In this document: in pieces, positions 45,450-57,752 of the stretch
How positions within the stretch are numbered: position 1 is the first letter of the stretch
Layout of the letters: each line of letters begins with the position of its first letter
Origin: Dichomitus squalens LYAD-421 SS1
Lineage: Eukaryota; Basidiomycota; Agaricomycetes; Polyporales; Polyporaceae
Length of the DNA stretch: 64,000 nt
Assembly (NCBI RefSeq): GCF_000275845.1
Contig: NW_006766943.1
Location: 128,002 to 192,001 of the forward strand
Direction of reading: 5' to 3'
The notes under the pieces: generated by a model
Database searches by the model: none
The model's input: the letters and a program-made list of their open reading frames with translations, nothing else
Told to the model about the DNA's origin: nothing
Position numbers and translations under genes: made by a program

Positions 45450-47505
45450 CTAGTCAACGCTGGTGAGACTGCCTTGAGAAGTCGAGGTGGCGTCGGTCGT
45501 GTCCGTCATGTCTGTTGTAGAGTCGTCCAGGTCGCCATCGTCCTCCTCGTCATGAGTTGTGCCCGCTCCCACCACTGCTCCTGCTCCGGGCCGCATCCAG
45601 GTTCCTCTCCTCATGGGCGAGTCCATGGATGGGCGTGATGGTGACTGACCGGTCCCCATGCCCATCCACGAGGACGCGCGTGGGCTCATGCTGCGCCCGA
45701 GGTCCAGGCCTTCACACGGGATTGGAGTTCGGGCACAAGTCCGAGGGAAGGGCAAGCGTGTAACGAAGAGGCAGCGTTGAGTGTGCGGCTCATACGTTCA
45801 GGAGTGGCGCGACGAAGTACCGTTCATGTATGCCACTCCTCCGAACGGCCGAGAAGGGGTCGGGGTTGACGAGCGAGGGCTTGAGAGCACATTGGGATTC
45901 GAGAGCGAACCCGAGGGGGACCGCGGCTGAGCCGAACGGGGAACCGGGGCGACATGAGTTTGCGGTTGGACTTGGACGACAGTGACTGGCGTGGGGGCAG
46001 GTACAGTCTGTCGGTCATGGTTATGACCATGGTCTTCGGAAGAGTGATGTTGGGAGCGATGATGGTCGGCGTGGGCGTGACTATGGTCGTGACCACGGTC
46101 GTGGTGGTCATGAGCATGACTGTCACGATAGTACTCAGGATGATGTGAATGCGGCGTCTCGACCTCGACCTCAGACGCACTGCCGCTGCTCTCCGTGTCG
46201 TATTCCTGCGCCTGTCCATGTCCATGTCCGTGTGCATGCTGCACACCGGCCCGCCCGTGATACGCAGAAGAAGTTTGATAGGCAGGGTCATGGTCATGCA
46301 CATAGTTCTGGCCATATGACTGTACCCGCTCCCACTCCTCCTGTTCCCACTGCAAGCGCTCCTCGTGCTCCTCGGGCGTTTCCGCCGTTTCAGGGAGGTC
46401 GGCTGGCACGAAAAGCTGCTGCTCCTCGTAATCCTCTTCGGTGTTTTGTGCCAATTCTGGAGGTATCGCACCGGGTTCGCGGTCGGCCGGGAGTGGGGGT
46501 ATACGATGCAACAACCCGAAGCTGCGTAACGGTGGGAGAGCATATGTCAGTAACGGTGTTGACCGGAGGAATAGGGGATAAACCTACCCGAAGACGCAGC
46601 CCAACAAACCCTCGCCGCCCCAGTGGCGATTCGGAATCAAGACAACTTCGCGAATAGTGCTTAAGAGTGATAGGAAACGGTGTTAGACAGGCTCCAAGAT
46701 GCTTCACGAACGGTGAACCAGGCACAGCACTCACTCAAAGTCGTAAGAATACACATACACCCGCAGCGGTTTCTCGATATGCTAAGGTATTTCATAAGGA
46801 CGTGTGAACAACACCATCTCGACCATACGCAAACGACGGAAATGAAGTGGATCTGATAGCTAGAGGCAAAAAAGGGGTGGTGAAATATGAGGGGTGGAAT
46901 GACGCACCGCCTCGACAACATCATAGAAGTCTCCTTCCGCGCTGAGCACGCCGCCGGACCAGCCGATAATCCAGTCGCCATATGGGACGAGACCCGCACT
47001 TTCGGCGGGGCTACCCTCGAGAACGTCCAGAACGTGCCACACGTTGTCCAACGCAAACTCCGGCTCGCATATACGCATGCTCAGGCCCAGTAGGGACGGC
47101 TTCCGTTCTGCCGCTTCCGGCTCTTTCGGGTCTGGTAGGTCCGAACGAGGTGCGGACCAGTCGCGCGAGGGCGTTATTGATACGGCTGCCATTGCACGAA
47201 GAAGAGAGTGTTATTGGGAGGTTTCTTCAGGCCGGAAAGCAGGCGGTTTACGTACTGCGGCTGTCCAGGGACTTGCTGTTCCATACGAGGAGGTTGAGGG
47301 TGCGGCCTTCATGACTCTCGACGATGCGCTCTAGCTCCGAGGCGTCAATGGTATTATATGAGTCGAGAGCATCACCCTTGTAGCCAATCACAAAATCGAA
47401 GAAGGGCTCGATGGTTGTTTGTGAAGCTGGCGACGAAGGGGTGACACGGAGGACGTGGAGAGCTCGCGGCGGAACTTGCGATGCTGTGGACTGTCCCGCG
47501 CCCAT
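45450..47505 (-). CDS. Golgi reassembly-stacking protein (GRASP) with His-rich tail
   Basis: Peripheral Golgi/ER-exit-site protein with tandem PDZ-like domains, also linked to unconventional secretion. Six exons: 47256-47505, 46908-47185, 46735-46781, 46588-46659, 45821-46521 and 45450-45709; 535 aa. It starts MGAGQSTAS, giving a Gly2 N-myristoylation site. PDZ1: LHVLRVTPSSPASQTTIEPF, FDFVIGYKG, LERIVESHEGRTLNLLVWNS. PDZ2: PSLLGLSMRICEPEFALDNV, WHVLDVLEGSPAESAGLVPY, GDWIIGWSGG, KPLRVYVYSYDF and the diagnostic IPNRHWGGEGLLGCVFGFGL, LHRIPPLP. The C-terminal SPR region is acidic, then strongly His-rich (HAHGHGHGQ; DSHAHDHHDRGHDHSHAHAD), then Ser/Pro-rich. An in-frame TGA at 45798-45800 is avoided by using the donor at 45820; if unspliced the protein would stop shortly after residue 457. 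Confidence 0.92.
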
Positions 47506-49701
47506 CCTGCGCTCAAGACAGTATGCCTGCTAAGTAACCACAAACCAACAGATCCAGAAGAGTTATTTCCTAGCCCAGGCAGAGTAGAAAATCAGAGCAA
47601 AGCGTGCAACCTCAAGGGAGCGTCCGCGAGGTATCTGGCAGTGATAGACACTCCGACACGTCTAGGAGCGCTCAATGTGTCAAAGAGACGCTCGTGTCGC
47701 AAGAAGCCGATATTCGGGATTTTGCTAAAATGGAAGGTGTTCAAGAACGTTGGCGCTATCATTCACACTCCTCCCTTGCACCCATATCTGCCCCCTTTTA
47801 CAACCCCCTCTATCTCCACCAGGATATTTGTGTCTAAATAGTGGCACATAACTCAAAGTTGCCTGAAATATCTTGTCCCCAAGAATATATCAATCCACGT
47901 CTGTTGTCCTGCCCTTCCAAGCGATAGTTGTTCCGCAAGGTATATCCGACAATATCTCCATAGTTCGCACCAAATGCACGAGAATCCCACGTAGTGTATT
48001 GTGGGTATGATAGACTTCAGGCAATTGGTTCATAGACCCAGCTTATCGAGATGCCATCGCCGACCTCACCTATCGGGACTTTGAGCTGCGATCTCGACCC
48101 CCCGCGAAGGATCGACCTTCGCCCCAGCCACCGCCAGAATGGTAACCACCTAGTCAAGTGTTCCCAGCGGCAGCATCAGAAAGCCTGCTGCTGAACTATC
48201 TCCTAGCACCGATTAATCTTAGCTCACGTTTCCTATTCATCGTGTACGAGCGCTGGAGAAGCTACCATTCAGTCGGGAACCCACGCATAGTCAAGTTTGG
48301 CCACCACAAGCCGTTATCCGCAGCAAATGTATTGCATTGACAGGAGCCGTTCGGGGCAGGAACAGAGCTTGAATCTGTGCTAAAGAAAGTACAGCATGGT
48401 TAAGGGGCGCGAATGTAGGTCGGGGGGCACTGGCGAGCGTGAACAGGACGATGGATGCAGCCCGTCAAGTTCTTCCGCGCTGAGGCCACGGTGTATCCGA
48501 GCATCATCCGCGAGAGACGGATTGCCGTCCGCCCGGGAAGTCAGCAGGCAGGTAGACTGGGTCAGGAGAACATTCCGTCTCCAGAGCCGCGAGCCAATGG
48601 AGTAGTCCTACGAATTGGCCCACGACAAAGAGATCAAGCCATTTCTGTGCCATGAAGGGCCCTTGTCTGTGCAGGAAGGTGTGACTAGAGACGCGGATGT
48701 AGGGTGGTAACTTAGACCGTCTTCCATACCAGGTGAGAGGAACACGGCATTGTTTCCGCACAGGGCAACTCGCAAGGACTTCCTATCGTTCAATTGATGT
48801 CCTTGTCCCGGGCGTCGATGACAAGACCGCTCATCCTCGTATTTCCCATGTCGCACATGAATGTTCGCAGGGACTCGGCGAGCGGACCACCGAAGACGGT
48901 AGCGTAATGAGTCGCGACTGAATGGGAGAAGCACTGGTCAGTAAACTAACTTGAGGCGGAAGCTTTAGAAGACTGACGAGTTCCGTGAGGGAATCATAGG
49001 AAGCTGATGACCTCATGACTATCCGAGGATTCACGGCACTTGGTAGCGCGATAAACGGATAGCCGAGCGTCCGCAAGGGGGAGGTTAGTCGCTAGCAGGT
49101 AGTAATGTAGAGCGTCCATGTTATTAGCCGGTTATGTAGGCCTCGACCCCTGATGGCCGATGTAAGATAACGCCGTGCGACGTGAGCCAGGGGAGGTGGA
49201 GATCATCTTTGACAATTACTAGGGTATTTCTTGGCAAAGTATACGGCCGAAGACAGTCCTCTTATTCATTACCACCTTCTAGATTCGAAAGAACATACGT
49301 GCGTGAGTAGTTGAGGCAATCTAAAGTAGAGGGCGTCTTGGATATCGACAGTGGACGCCATCAACGCGATCTGCAACCTCGGCGGGGTCAACTGACGGGT
49401 CGGGGATGGCTCGGAGGGTGGCGTGAGTGTGACAAGGCGGCTGTGACATATCTGTCACGGAGGCTTTGCTGACGTTGGCGCTTGGGAAGACGGCGTGCAG
49501 GTCGTGTCTCTTGCTCCCGTTTGAAAACTTACAGGCCCGCTGGCTCACCGCCTCGCCACGTCGTGCTCCTGATACTCCCTCTAGAGGCTGACAAGTTGCG
49601 GAGTAGACTAGCGGCATGAGGTGCGTGGCATTCATCACAGGGCGCGCGGAATGCTCATTAGCTGGTCCTCGGTCCCGGTCCCGCTGCAATTAGTTGACTA
49701 T
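47506..49701. other. 2.2 kb without a resolved gene
   Basis: Contains the GRASP promoter and the PPR gene leader. Minus-strand pieces at 48831-49076 (RTLGYPFIALPSAVNP, YDSLTELVSLLKLPPQ) and 48590-48760 (FMAQKWLDLFVVGQFVGLLH) look protein-like and may be remnants of one gene, faintly like an alpha/beta hydrolase, but I could not assemble it. Confidence 0.35.
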
Positions 49702-52464
49702 ATGTTCCTTTGTCGCCACCAACTCCTGCGAGCACCTGCACAGCGCCACTTCGCAAGCCTCCTCACGAAACGCCATGCTCCCGCAGTTGCTGCTATCCCC
49801 GAACCGACCTCCCCTCGCCATGCCCACTGCGCCAGCTCAAGACCAGTCATCGACGGCGCACCTCCAGGTCGTACGAATACTGCCGATACCAACGCTCCAT
49901 CACATAGCTCGAGAACGGCCGGTCACCTTCCCGAGATACAGGACCATGAAGACAGCTCATCTCGCAACTTGCACACGAGACGCTCGTCGCGGTTACCTCG
50001 TATGTCCGACGAGGAGTTCAGCCACAGACCCATATGCAACTATATACGTCTTCGGAAGTTTGGCATCCCAGGGTTCCAGCAGCTGACCGCGAAACGCTTT
50101 GGTCTCGTAGTAAACGACGCGCTGAGGGGCCGTTGGGCCGGTCCAGATATATTCTCCGACCTCGTGGAGGATGCCATCCACGTCTGCGAACGCCAGAACG
50201 TCCTGAAGGGTCGTTTCGTCATCACCCTCGTGCTGAGGAAGCTGGCGATCGCGCAGGCCATAACGAAGACGCAAATTCTCCAGCTCTTACGGACATTAGA
50301 GGCGCACGACGGTCTACGGTTTGTTCCTACTGAATCTCGCATCTTCATTGCTCGTGCCGTGGCAGCATATCCACCAGACCAAACCATTGACGGAGAGCTC
50401 TTCGGCTTGCTAGCGCCGTGGCTCCTCCGCGCGTTACCTGAGAAACCTGCGCCCTCCACAGACAAGCCTGGCCTCTGGGAGGAATCGAGTACAGGAACTC
50501 GCGTACCGCGCGTCCTCTGGGCAATTTACCGTGGCATCCTGTCCCTTGCACAGAGTAGGGAGCAGACTGGAGCGTCTAACCTTCTGGCGAAGCTTGTCGC
50601 AGGCTCCCATGTCGGCAACGACGCCATCAACGCGACAAATTTGTCCGAAAAGGACTACATCTATATCGTCCTCTCTGTTCTGGTCCGCACATGTCTCTCG
50701 CACGGGTGGGTATCACGTGCAGCTGAGCTTCTCATGCCTGAGGTTTCTGCTCGCGAGTCGCTGTCGCCCGCCCTCGCTCAGCTTCTTCAGGACTGGGTCG
50801 CTGCCGCCCTAGGCGACCCTCGTGAACAGGACCTCAAGCCAGCTGCTCATGCGCTCATCCTTCTATTCCAACGTGCAGAGAAATTCCAGGCTTCGACCGC
50901 CGTTGTCCAGGAATTCTACGACGCGGCATTTCGCGCGAAGATGCCTGAGGTCGTGGAATCCGTGTATCGCGCGGCGCGCAAGATAGAGACGTACCCCTAC
51001 CCCCCTCCGCGCGGTCAGGCCCTCCTTTACTTCATGCGTTACCTCCTGCAGAACAGTCGTAACGTTCACTTGGCACGCCTACTCGCCCAGCAAATCGTGG
51101 AAGAAGACATTCCCCTGCCTCCCACGGTTCGCGGTGACTTCATCAGCAACATTGCTGTCTTTGGTTTTACGTCGTACGCACGCGCTCTCTGGGAACGTTA
51201 TTCGACCGGACCCGACATGCTATACGTGGTTGGACGTCGAGCCGTGATGCTTCGTCTCGTCAGCGCTTTCCTCAAGGCTGAGGCAATCGTGATGCGGACT
51301 GTTCGCCAGCGGTGGCCCAGTGAGCCCACGGTGGCTCCCCGGATAAACCAGCTGGATGAGGCTGCCCGACGTGTGGATGATCAGGACGAAGACGTACAGG
51401 CATCTTCCAGCGAGACACGGCCGGACGACCGAGTCGAAGAAGATCACCCCGCATCTGATGCTCCACATCCAGCTGCATCCCCACCCCCGCACGGGATCGC
51501 GGACGAGGATGCTGAGCTGGTCTCCGGGCTGTCATCCGACGCGGATGACCTCGCCGCCCCTACGGGGGAGGACGGAAGTGGCCGCCGACCACTCGGGTTC
51601 GCCGCACTGACGCGCTCGGAGCTGCTCGAGCGTGCGGGGGACCTCCGACGATTCGCCGAACGCGTCTTCGACGCGTATGTCGCGTGTAAGCCGCCGCTGG
51701 AGGCTTTGGACCATTATGGGCTCAACGCGCTTGCGCGCGGGGCGTTCATGCTCGGGCGTGACCAGATGGCGTTCGAGGTCTTCTCCGCGATGAAGAAGCG
51801 GGGCATCAAGCTGGACATGTACGACGTCAACGTCGCGCTCTCAGTCGTCGCGAAGGCAGACCCTGCCGCGGGGTTCGCTCGCATCCGGAGGATGCTTGCC
51901 TCTGGCTTCAAGCCGGACGCGGCCACGTACGGGACGGTCATCCATTGGGCGGTCTACCACGGGGACGCACCATTGGTCGGAGAGGTCTTGCGCTTCGCGC
52001 GTGCGAACGGGCTCAAGAACTTTTCGTTCAAGACGATGGGCTCTCTCCTGCACGCGACGGTCTCATCGCAGTTCGACTCGCTTACCACGCCTGGCGCGCA
52101 GCTGGACAACGCGCGGGGCATCGTCGACAACATGTTCGACGTGGGGATCCTCCCTACTGTCAACATGGGTCGCGACTGTGTCATCGCCGCGCTCCGCGCG
52201 GAGGACCCCGTCATGGCGTTCAGCTTTTGGAAGCAGCTCCTCCGAGGCAAGGTGCAGTATACGGACCCCGCTCAAGCAGCCCTCCGGAGGCGTATCGTCT
52301 ACCAGATCCGAGAGCACTACTCGTCAGGGTGGCTGGACGAGAAACGGGCGCGGGCGATGCTCTCGGAGCTGGGGTATCCTTCCGAACTCCCGTTGCACGT
52401 CAAGCAGCGTCTCGGGGCAGGAGCCCCGGAGATTGACGACGCAGGGCCCCTCAGCGCTCAGTAG
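49702..52464 (+). CDS. Mitochondrial pentatricopeptide-repeat (PPR) protein
   Basis: Single large exon, 920 aa from the ATG at 49702. The start MFLCRHQLLRAPAQRHFASL is a mitochondrial presequence; an upstream in-frame ATG at 49651 would add 17 residues and bury it. The body is helical throughout (DLVEDAIHVCERQNVLKGRF, YFMRYLLQNSRNVHLARLLA). An acidic low-complexity linker spans about residues 570-640. The C-terminal third contains clear PPR units: DHYGLNALARGAFMLGRDQM, AFEVFSAMKKRGIKLDMYDV, ARIRRMLASGFKPDAATYGT and EVLRFARANGLKNFSFKT. Fungal PPR proteins act in mitochondrial RNA processing, stability or translation; the specific target cannot be told. The lack of introns over 2.7 kb stands out in this intron-dense window. 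Confidence 0.82.
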   Translation: MFLCRHQLLRAPAQRHFASLLTKRHAPAVAAIPEPTSPRHAHCASSRPVIDGAPPGRTNTADTNAPSHSSRTAGHLPEIQDHEDSSSRNLHTRRSSRLPRMSDEEFSHRPICNYIRLRKFGIPGFQQLTAKRFGLVVNDALRGRWAGPDIFSDLVEDAIHVCERQNVLKGRFVITLVLRKLAIAQAITKTQILQLLRTLEAHDGLRFVPTESRIFIARAVAAYPPDQTIDGELFGLLAPWLLRALPEKPAPSTDKPGLWEESSTGTRVPRVLWAIYRGILSLAQSREQTGASNLLAKLVAGSHVGNDAINATNLSEKDYIYIVLSVLVRTCLSHGWVSRAAELLMPEVSARESLSPALAQLLQDWVAAALGDPREQDLKPAAHALILLFQRAEKFQASTAVVQEFYDAAFRAKMPEVVESVYRAARKIETYPYPPPRGQALLYFMRYLLQNSRNVHLARLLAQQIVEEDIPLPPTVRGDFISNIAVFGFTSYARALWERYSTGPDMLYVVGRRAVMLRLVSAFLKAEAIVMRTVRQRWPSEPTVAPRINQLDEAARRVDDQDEDVQASSSETRPDDRVEEDHPASDAPHPAASPPPHGIADEDAELVSGLSSDADDLAAPTGEDGSGRRPLGFAALTRSELLERAGDLRRFAERVFDAYVACKPPLEALDHYGLNALARGAFMLGRDQMAFEVFSAMKKRGIKLDMYDVNVALSVVAKADPAAGFARIRRMLASGFKPDAATYGTVIHWAVYHGDAPLVGEVLRFARANGLKNFSFKTMGSLLHATVSSQFDSLTTPGAQLDNARGIVDNMFDVGILPTVNMGRDCVIAALRAEDPVMAFSFWKQLLRGKVQYTDPAQAALRRRIVYQIREHYSSGWLDEKRARAMLSELGYPSELPLHVKQRLGAGAPEIDDAGPLSAQ

Positions 52465-53579
52465 CGCAGAACTCGCGAGTGTGTAGTCTAAAGGCCCCGA
52501 AGCCGGGTGATCTCAGTCGAACGGTTCCGATGGAAGGCACGGACGAGAAGCGCTGTTGGATGCGTTGGGGTCTCCCTGCTGAGGTCGAGGGCGAAGAGGC
52601 GAAGGCGCCGCGATCATGCGGGGACTGCATCCGGTGCGTCCGCGCATCGCTCGTGTCCCAACGCAGATGCGCTTCTGGAGCTTGCAATTGGCCTGTGGCA
52701 GGCGCCCGGCGCAGTGTCCGGCTGATGATGGGTGGTCGCTATGTATACTGGAGGTCGTTCACGTGGGAAGGCAGGCTGGTAGGCCTTATGACTTCAAACG
52801 GGCGATGCTGGTCTCGCGGGCGGACACTGTCGCTGACGGACGGGTATGACGACGGATGTAGGGCTTGACGGATGTGCGCCGTGTGGTCGGCTGGGGAGGG
52901 ATGATGGGGGCGGTACTTAGAGTAGCGTATTGAACAGCATGGCTGTCGTAATTGCAGGGCGAATAATCCCATGGAGAGACATGCATCACGCACTGTTTGT
53001 TGGACGGGGAAGGGGAGCGGGGACGGAAGGGGGCTTCGATGGGCATGCGACGATAACTCTGATTGAGATAGCGATCGCCTGGAAAGGGTGCGGGGGGCCG
53101 GGGGAGCGGGGAGGTGGGTTTGGCCGGAGATGAGCCGGCGGAGGGTCTGGTGGACGCGTGACAGAGGGTGTAAAGTATGTGCTGAGGGATTTGTCGGGCG
53201 AGAAGGGCAGATTTCGAAGGACTGATTGGGAAAGATGCCGGCTTTCGATGGCAGATGGACGGGGCGAGGGCAGGGCCATGCGCCGTGTCCCTTGGCCGTG
53301 TCCATTGACGGATTTGTGCTGGGCTGCTGAGAAGCAAGCGCAGGCGAGGGTCCGCTGCAAACAACACGCGAACAAACAAAACGAGCTCGCTCAAAATCAA
53401 AGGCCCGAGTGTCCTTGCCTCGCCTCTCCAGCTGGAGACTTGTAAATACCCCGCCCCCGGCACCGCTCCTGCCACCCCTGCCGCCCCCGCCCCCGCCCCC
53501 GCGTCTCCCAGCGCTTGCCCCCTCCGCCCCCACGCTCACGCCCAGCCCCTTCCCCTTCCCGCTCCCACTTCCCTCGACC
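52465..53579. other. Promoter/leader region of second zinc-cluster gene
   Basis: Strongly strand-biased CT/GA-rich sequence, especially 53440-53579 with C-rich tracts such as GCCCCCGCCCCCGCCCCCGC. Long open frames on both strands (for example minus 52739-53824) are low-complexity by-products. Confidence 0.5.
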
Positions 53580-56500
53580 ATGCCCTCCGCGCGTACAAAA
53601 AAAGAACCAAACTCGCCCACACCCCCTTCTGACGACCCCAGTCCCAAGGACGCGTCCGAAAACAGCAAGATCAAGAGAAAGTCAGTCACACTTTCCCCGA
53701 CGTTTCCCCGCTCCCCTTCAGCCCGCCCCCTGTCCCTCCCCCGCATTCCACCCTCTGCCTCTGTTCTACCCCGCACTCCTCTCCACCCTCTCCCTTCTTC
53801 TCCGCGCCCGGCTACCTGAGCCATGTTGTGTCATTTCCTCTCCCTTCCGAGCTCCGCACGCTGACCAACATCCTCTCTTCAGGCGGCAATCCCAGAGTCC
53901 GTCCTTCCCGCTCATACCACACCACGTCTTCGCCCGTTGACCTTTTCTCTAGGCTGCGATGCCTGTCGTGCGCGCAAGGTAAGGTGTGCGCGCGACAACC
54001 CAGACGATCCCAAGGGATCCTGCAAGCATTGCATCACCCTCGGTATTCCCTGCACCTATGACTACCAGCCCAAGAAGAGAGGGCCTCCCAACCTGTGAGT
54101 CGTCGCGTTCGAGAGTTATCGCCAGGCCAAGTCGCCGACGAGTCCGACGCGTTCCGTAGTTACCTTCGCAGACTCCAAGAGGCGGCAGCGGCAGCGGCCG
54201 CCGCGCAGCAAGAAAATCACAGTGGGTCCGAGCACCCTCAGTCCCCATCCTCGACGTCCCAGAGCGCGACGAGCCCTACTCAGGCTGCGCTTTCACCCTC
54301 CGCCCCGGTTCCCGCATTCCTGGAGCCTCCTCTCAACGGGCTTAACGGTGTGCCGTCCGTGTCAGCGCTCCCGCCTTCGCGCTACCCCATCGCGGCGGAT
54401 GGCTTCCACTCCCAGTTCCCACCGCTGTCGATGTCCGTTCCGTCCTCATTCGGCAATTCGCGTCTGCCTGAGCACGGTATGTCCAATGGTCTGTCCGCGC
54501 GCTCGCCGCAGCGGCAGGACGATTCGCAGCCGTTTGGGTCGCCCTCCGACCAATTCAGCACGTACCCGCTCCACAACTGGTCGTACAAGCAGCACCAAGC
54601 GCTGTCCGTGCTTCCACCCTCAGCAATTCCCCCGCTCTCGTACTATTACCGCCCGCACCGGCTGGAAGACGTTGCGCCGCGCGATACTATGCTCCTCATC
54701 ATTGCACTCTTCTTCGACTTTGTATACCCACTAACGCCGTGCGTGCACAAGCCGTCGTTTATGGCGGACGTGCACGCGCGGCGAGAGGAGCGAGACCCGC
54801 TCTTCTTCGCGCTCGTCATGTCCACGGTAGCGTCCACTCTCGTGCAGGTCCCGAGGTCCTACCTCCCTATGGAGCGGCATGCGGTCCGGAAGCTCGCGCA
54901 GACTTGCCATGAGGCCAGTCGGCACATCTCGGTCGCGTCCTACGACCCTCCAACCTCAATGCACGTCGTCATCCGGTACTTGTGAGTGTTTCTTCTCGGG
55001 GAGGTGTTTCACTTGCACGCGTTCTCTTGTGCTCACGGTCGTGTATACATTCAGTGACTGCGTGTATCATTTCTGCGAAGGCCACGACGCAACGCAGCAC
55101 GCGGCCTTTGGCGAAGCAGCACACATCGCTGTGACCCTTCGAATGCACGAGGAATCGTCGTACGAAGGGCTCGATCTTATCGAGTGCGAAGTTCGTCGAA
55201 GGACGTTTTGGTTGCTATTTGGGGGTAAGCATTTATGAATCTACGGGCGGTGTTTAATGGCCGGCCGGGACAGCCGATCCTGATCGATGCTGACTCTGTG
55301 TGCGTCTTTGATTTGTGCAGCGGATAAATCCATGTCCATCCTCTTGGGCCGCCCGATCTGCCTCCGAGACGAGGACACCACGTGTAATTTTCCACGAGAG
55401 CTCGACGACGAATAGTAAGTGGTCACGACCCTCCGACGCGCGTCCGAGGATTAACCATCCCGTACCCGCGTGCCCATCGTGCGTTGTTGCCTCTGCCTCT
55501 CTGTGCGTCTCTCGGATCGGTCTCCTGTCTATTGCTCGTTCCTCCTCGCACCGCCCCAGCATCACGCCGAGTGCATACCTCCCGCAACCACACGGGAAGA
55601 CGGCTATTGTGTCCGGGCTCAACTACATCTCACGCATCTTCGCCCTTCTGGGCGAGATCCTCGTTCGGATTCGGGTCGACAAGCGTTCTCCGCCCCAAGG
55701 GCAGTTCCTCACGGCACGCCTGGAGGAAGTGCAGGCACTCCACTCCCGCATTGTCTCTGCGCTCGCACACACGCCAGAGCCGCTTCGTCTCAAGCACGCG
55801 CACTCACAGTCGCACCTCCCGGCGGAGTACGGAGGCGCGGGCTTCCGCCAGGCTGCGTTCACGGAGGTCAAGGACTTCTTCGACAACCCGAATGCGTCGC
55901 GGGCGAACGCCCTGAACCCTTTCCTGGTCATGCAGGCCAACCTGTACGTGACGCAGGTGCGTCCGATCGTCTCCTCGGCTCCCTCTCGTCTCCGCGGCTC
56001 CGACGCTAAGATGATCATTTCATTAGCAATTGGTCCGCTTCGTGATCGAACAGTACCGGGACGAGTTGATCACCTCACTTCAAGGGAGCGTTGATGAACA
56101 CAGAGTGGCAGAGGATCGCGAAGCGGTGGCGAGTGATCTACTGAACATCCTCCACAGGTGCGTTGGCGCGGGCGCCATCGATCCACTCTATAGAACCATG
56201 ATCATTTACTTACGTTCTCATCACGTTCGTCCCCGTGTAGCATCCCGATACAATCCATCGCCACGAACGGGCCCTCTCTGGTGAGTGGAGACGATCCCCG
56301 CGCTTCTGGTTCTGTGGAGGCCGGTTTGTGCTGACCAGCGTTTTCTTGATGGTTGAATTCAATAGGTGCACAAGGTCCGATTCGTTGCCTCCACTTTGCT
56401 GGACGCGGTGCGGAAGGCGGAGACTGCGCCCGCTTCTGCGGCACGCGCACATGGATACCTTTGTGAGCTTCCTCTCCTTCTGTTCATCTCACTTTTATCT

Positions 56501-56812
56501 CCCCGCTCTCCGTTTCCCGCTTGCTCCTCTCTTCTCTCTTCTCTTCACACGTCTTCTCCTTCTCTCCCCCGACTGCTGGCTCTGCCCTGAGTACTGCCCC
56601 CGACGCGGCTTGGCTAACATGCGATTCTTGCCCTTCTGCGCAGGGGACTTCCTGTCTATCTTGTCGGAGATCGAACGCAACTATCTGTAAGTTCCTTCTA
56701 GTGCGACCCCTGGGCTCGAGTGCTCGAGAAGCTGATTTTCGCCATCGCCAGATTGGACGACGACCGGGACGGAACGTCAAACGATCCCGGCATGCCGCTG
56801 ATGGGCAACTGA
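53580..56812 (+). CDS. Zn(II)2Cys6 transcription factor with fungal-specific TF domain
   Basis: Nuclear regulator, 703 aa from twelve exons: 53580-53680, 53883-53896, 53953-54094, 54160-54981, 55055-55224, 55321-55414, 55560-55956, 56027-56157, 56241-56280, 56366-56462, 56644-56686 and 56752-56812. Phase holds throughout. The second exon is only 14 nt and leads into the zinc cluster SCDACRARKVRCARDN...GSCKHCITLGIPC (C-x2-C-x6-C-x11-C-x2-C-x6-C). An Ala run and a Ser/Pro linker follow, then the fungal_trans domain: FFDFVYPLTPCVHKPSFMAD, DPLFFALVMSTVASTLVQVP, HEASRHISVAS, CEGHDATQHAAFGEAAHIAV, CEVRRRTFWLLFGADKSMSI and LLGRPICLRDEDTTCNFPRE. This order is that of the XlnR/Gal4-like class, but the regulon is not inferable. 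Confidence 0.92.
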
Positions 56813-57752
56813 GGCTCCAGTGCCGGCCCATGTGCCGTTCTGCCATTTCCCCTTCGCCCTTCTTGGCCGTTTAAGCCTGCGCAGACGATGATCGTCGCAT
56901 TCCTTGTGGTTCCTTCCTTCTTGTTTGGTATAGGTATAGGATGTATCGGACGACCCCCGGGCGTCGTAGGACGCTCGGAACGACGTTGTGGCACCAGGGA
57001 GCGGGACGGCCACGCTTACTCTGCGGAGGTCGCTCCCGGACAGTCTGAATTGGAGCTCTGCTATGCTATCTTACCATCGGTGTATTCTCTAGTGCTGTTG
57101 TACTCGCTCGAAGGTCATCGTGCGTTGTTGTATCATATCTATTCATACTCGCCAATCATGCATTGGTCTTGGCTCCATTCCATCCCTTGTCTTGCGTGCG
57201 AGCCGCACAATGAATGAGCCCGAGCCGTGGGTTCCCGTGCCGCTCGGATACACCATGCGCTTTTACTGATGCATCACACGGCTCCTGTCCGTTGGCGTCG
57301 TACCTCCCCGGTGGTCCCTCTCAGACACCCTTGGGACGGCCTAGCCCGATCGTCGTGGACCGTGCGAGGCGCGCGGCTCGGAACGTTGGTACCGCCTTGA
57401 AGCACGGTTTGCAAGAACGCCACCTTTGGCCGTCTTCGCGATCCGCGCGGCACATGGTTAGGGCCTGCGGGCGGCAACGGCCGAGATTAGGCAGGCACGT
57501 CCCAAAATGGGCATCCATCCAACTTCTTCCAAGGTCACGTTCTTCGCCCCGCGACCACGCCTTCTGGCATTGGCACCCTCTCAGATACCTCGTTCGTCTT
57601 GCTGTCCTTGTTCTCTAGGCGATCCCTGACGACAGCGCAGTAGTACCCCGTGCTCACCGAGCCATCAAGCACGCTCTTCCACGTTCATATCCCAGGCTAG
57701 TCGTTACACTACAATTGCATAAATCTTCGTCGCTAAGTCCGGTTGCAGTACT
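56813..57752. other. Intergenic region
   Basis: 940 bp between two plus-strand genes. Only unrecognised short frames; the AOS1 promoter should lie near its end. Confidence 0.45.

Noticed and set aside
52739..53824. 361-codon minus-strand frame
   Set aside because: Composition is low-complexity Gly/Arg/Glu produced by CT-rich leader sequence opposite the zinc-cluster gene; no family features.
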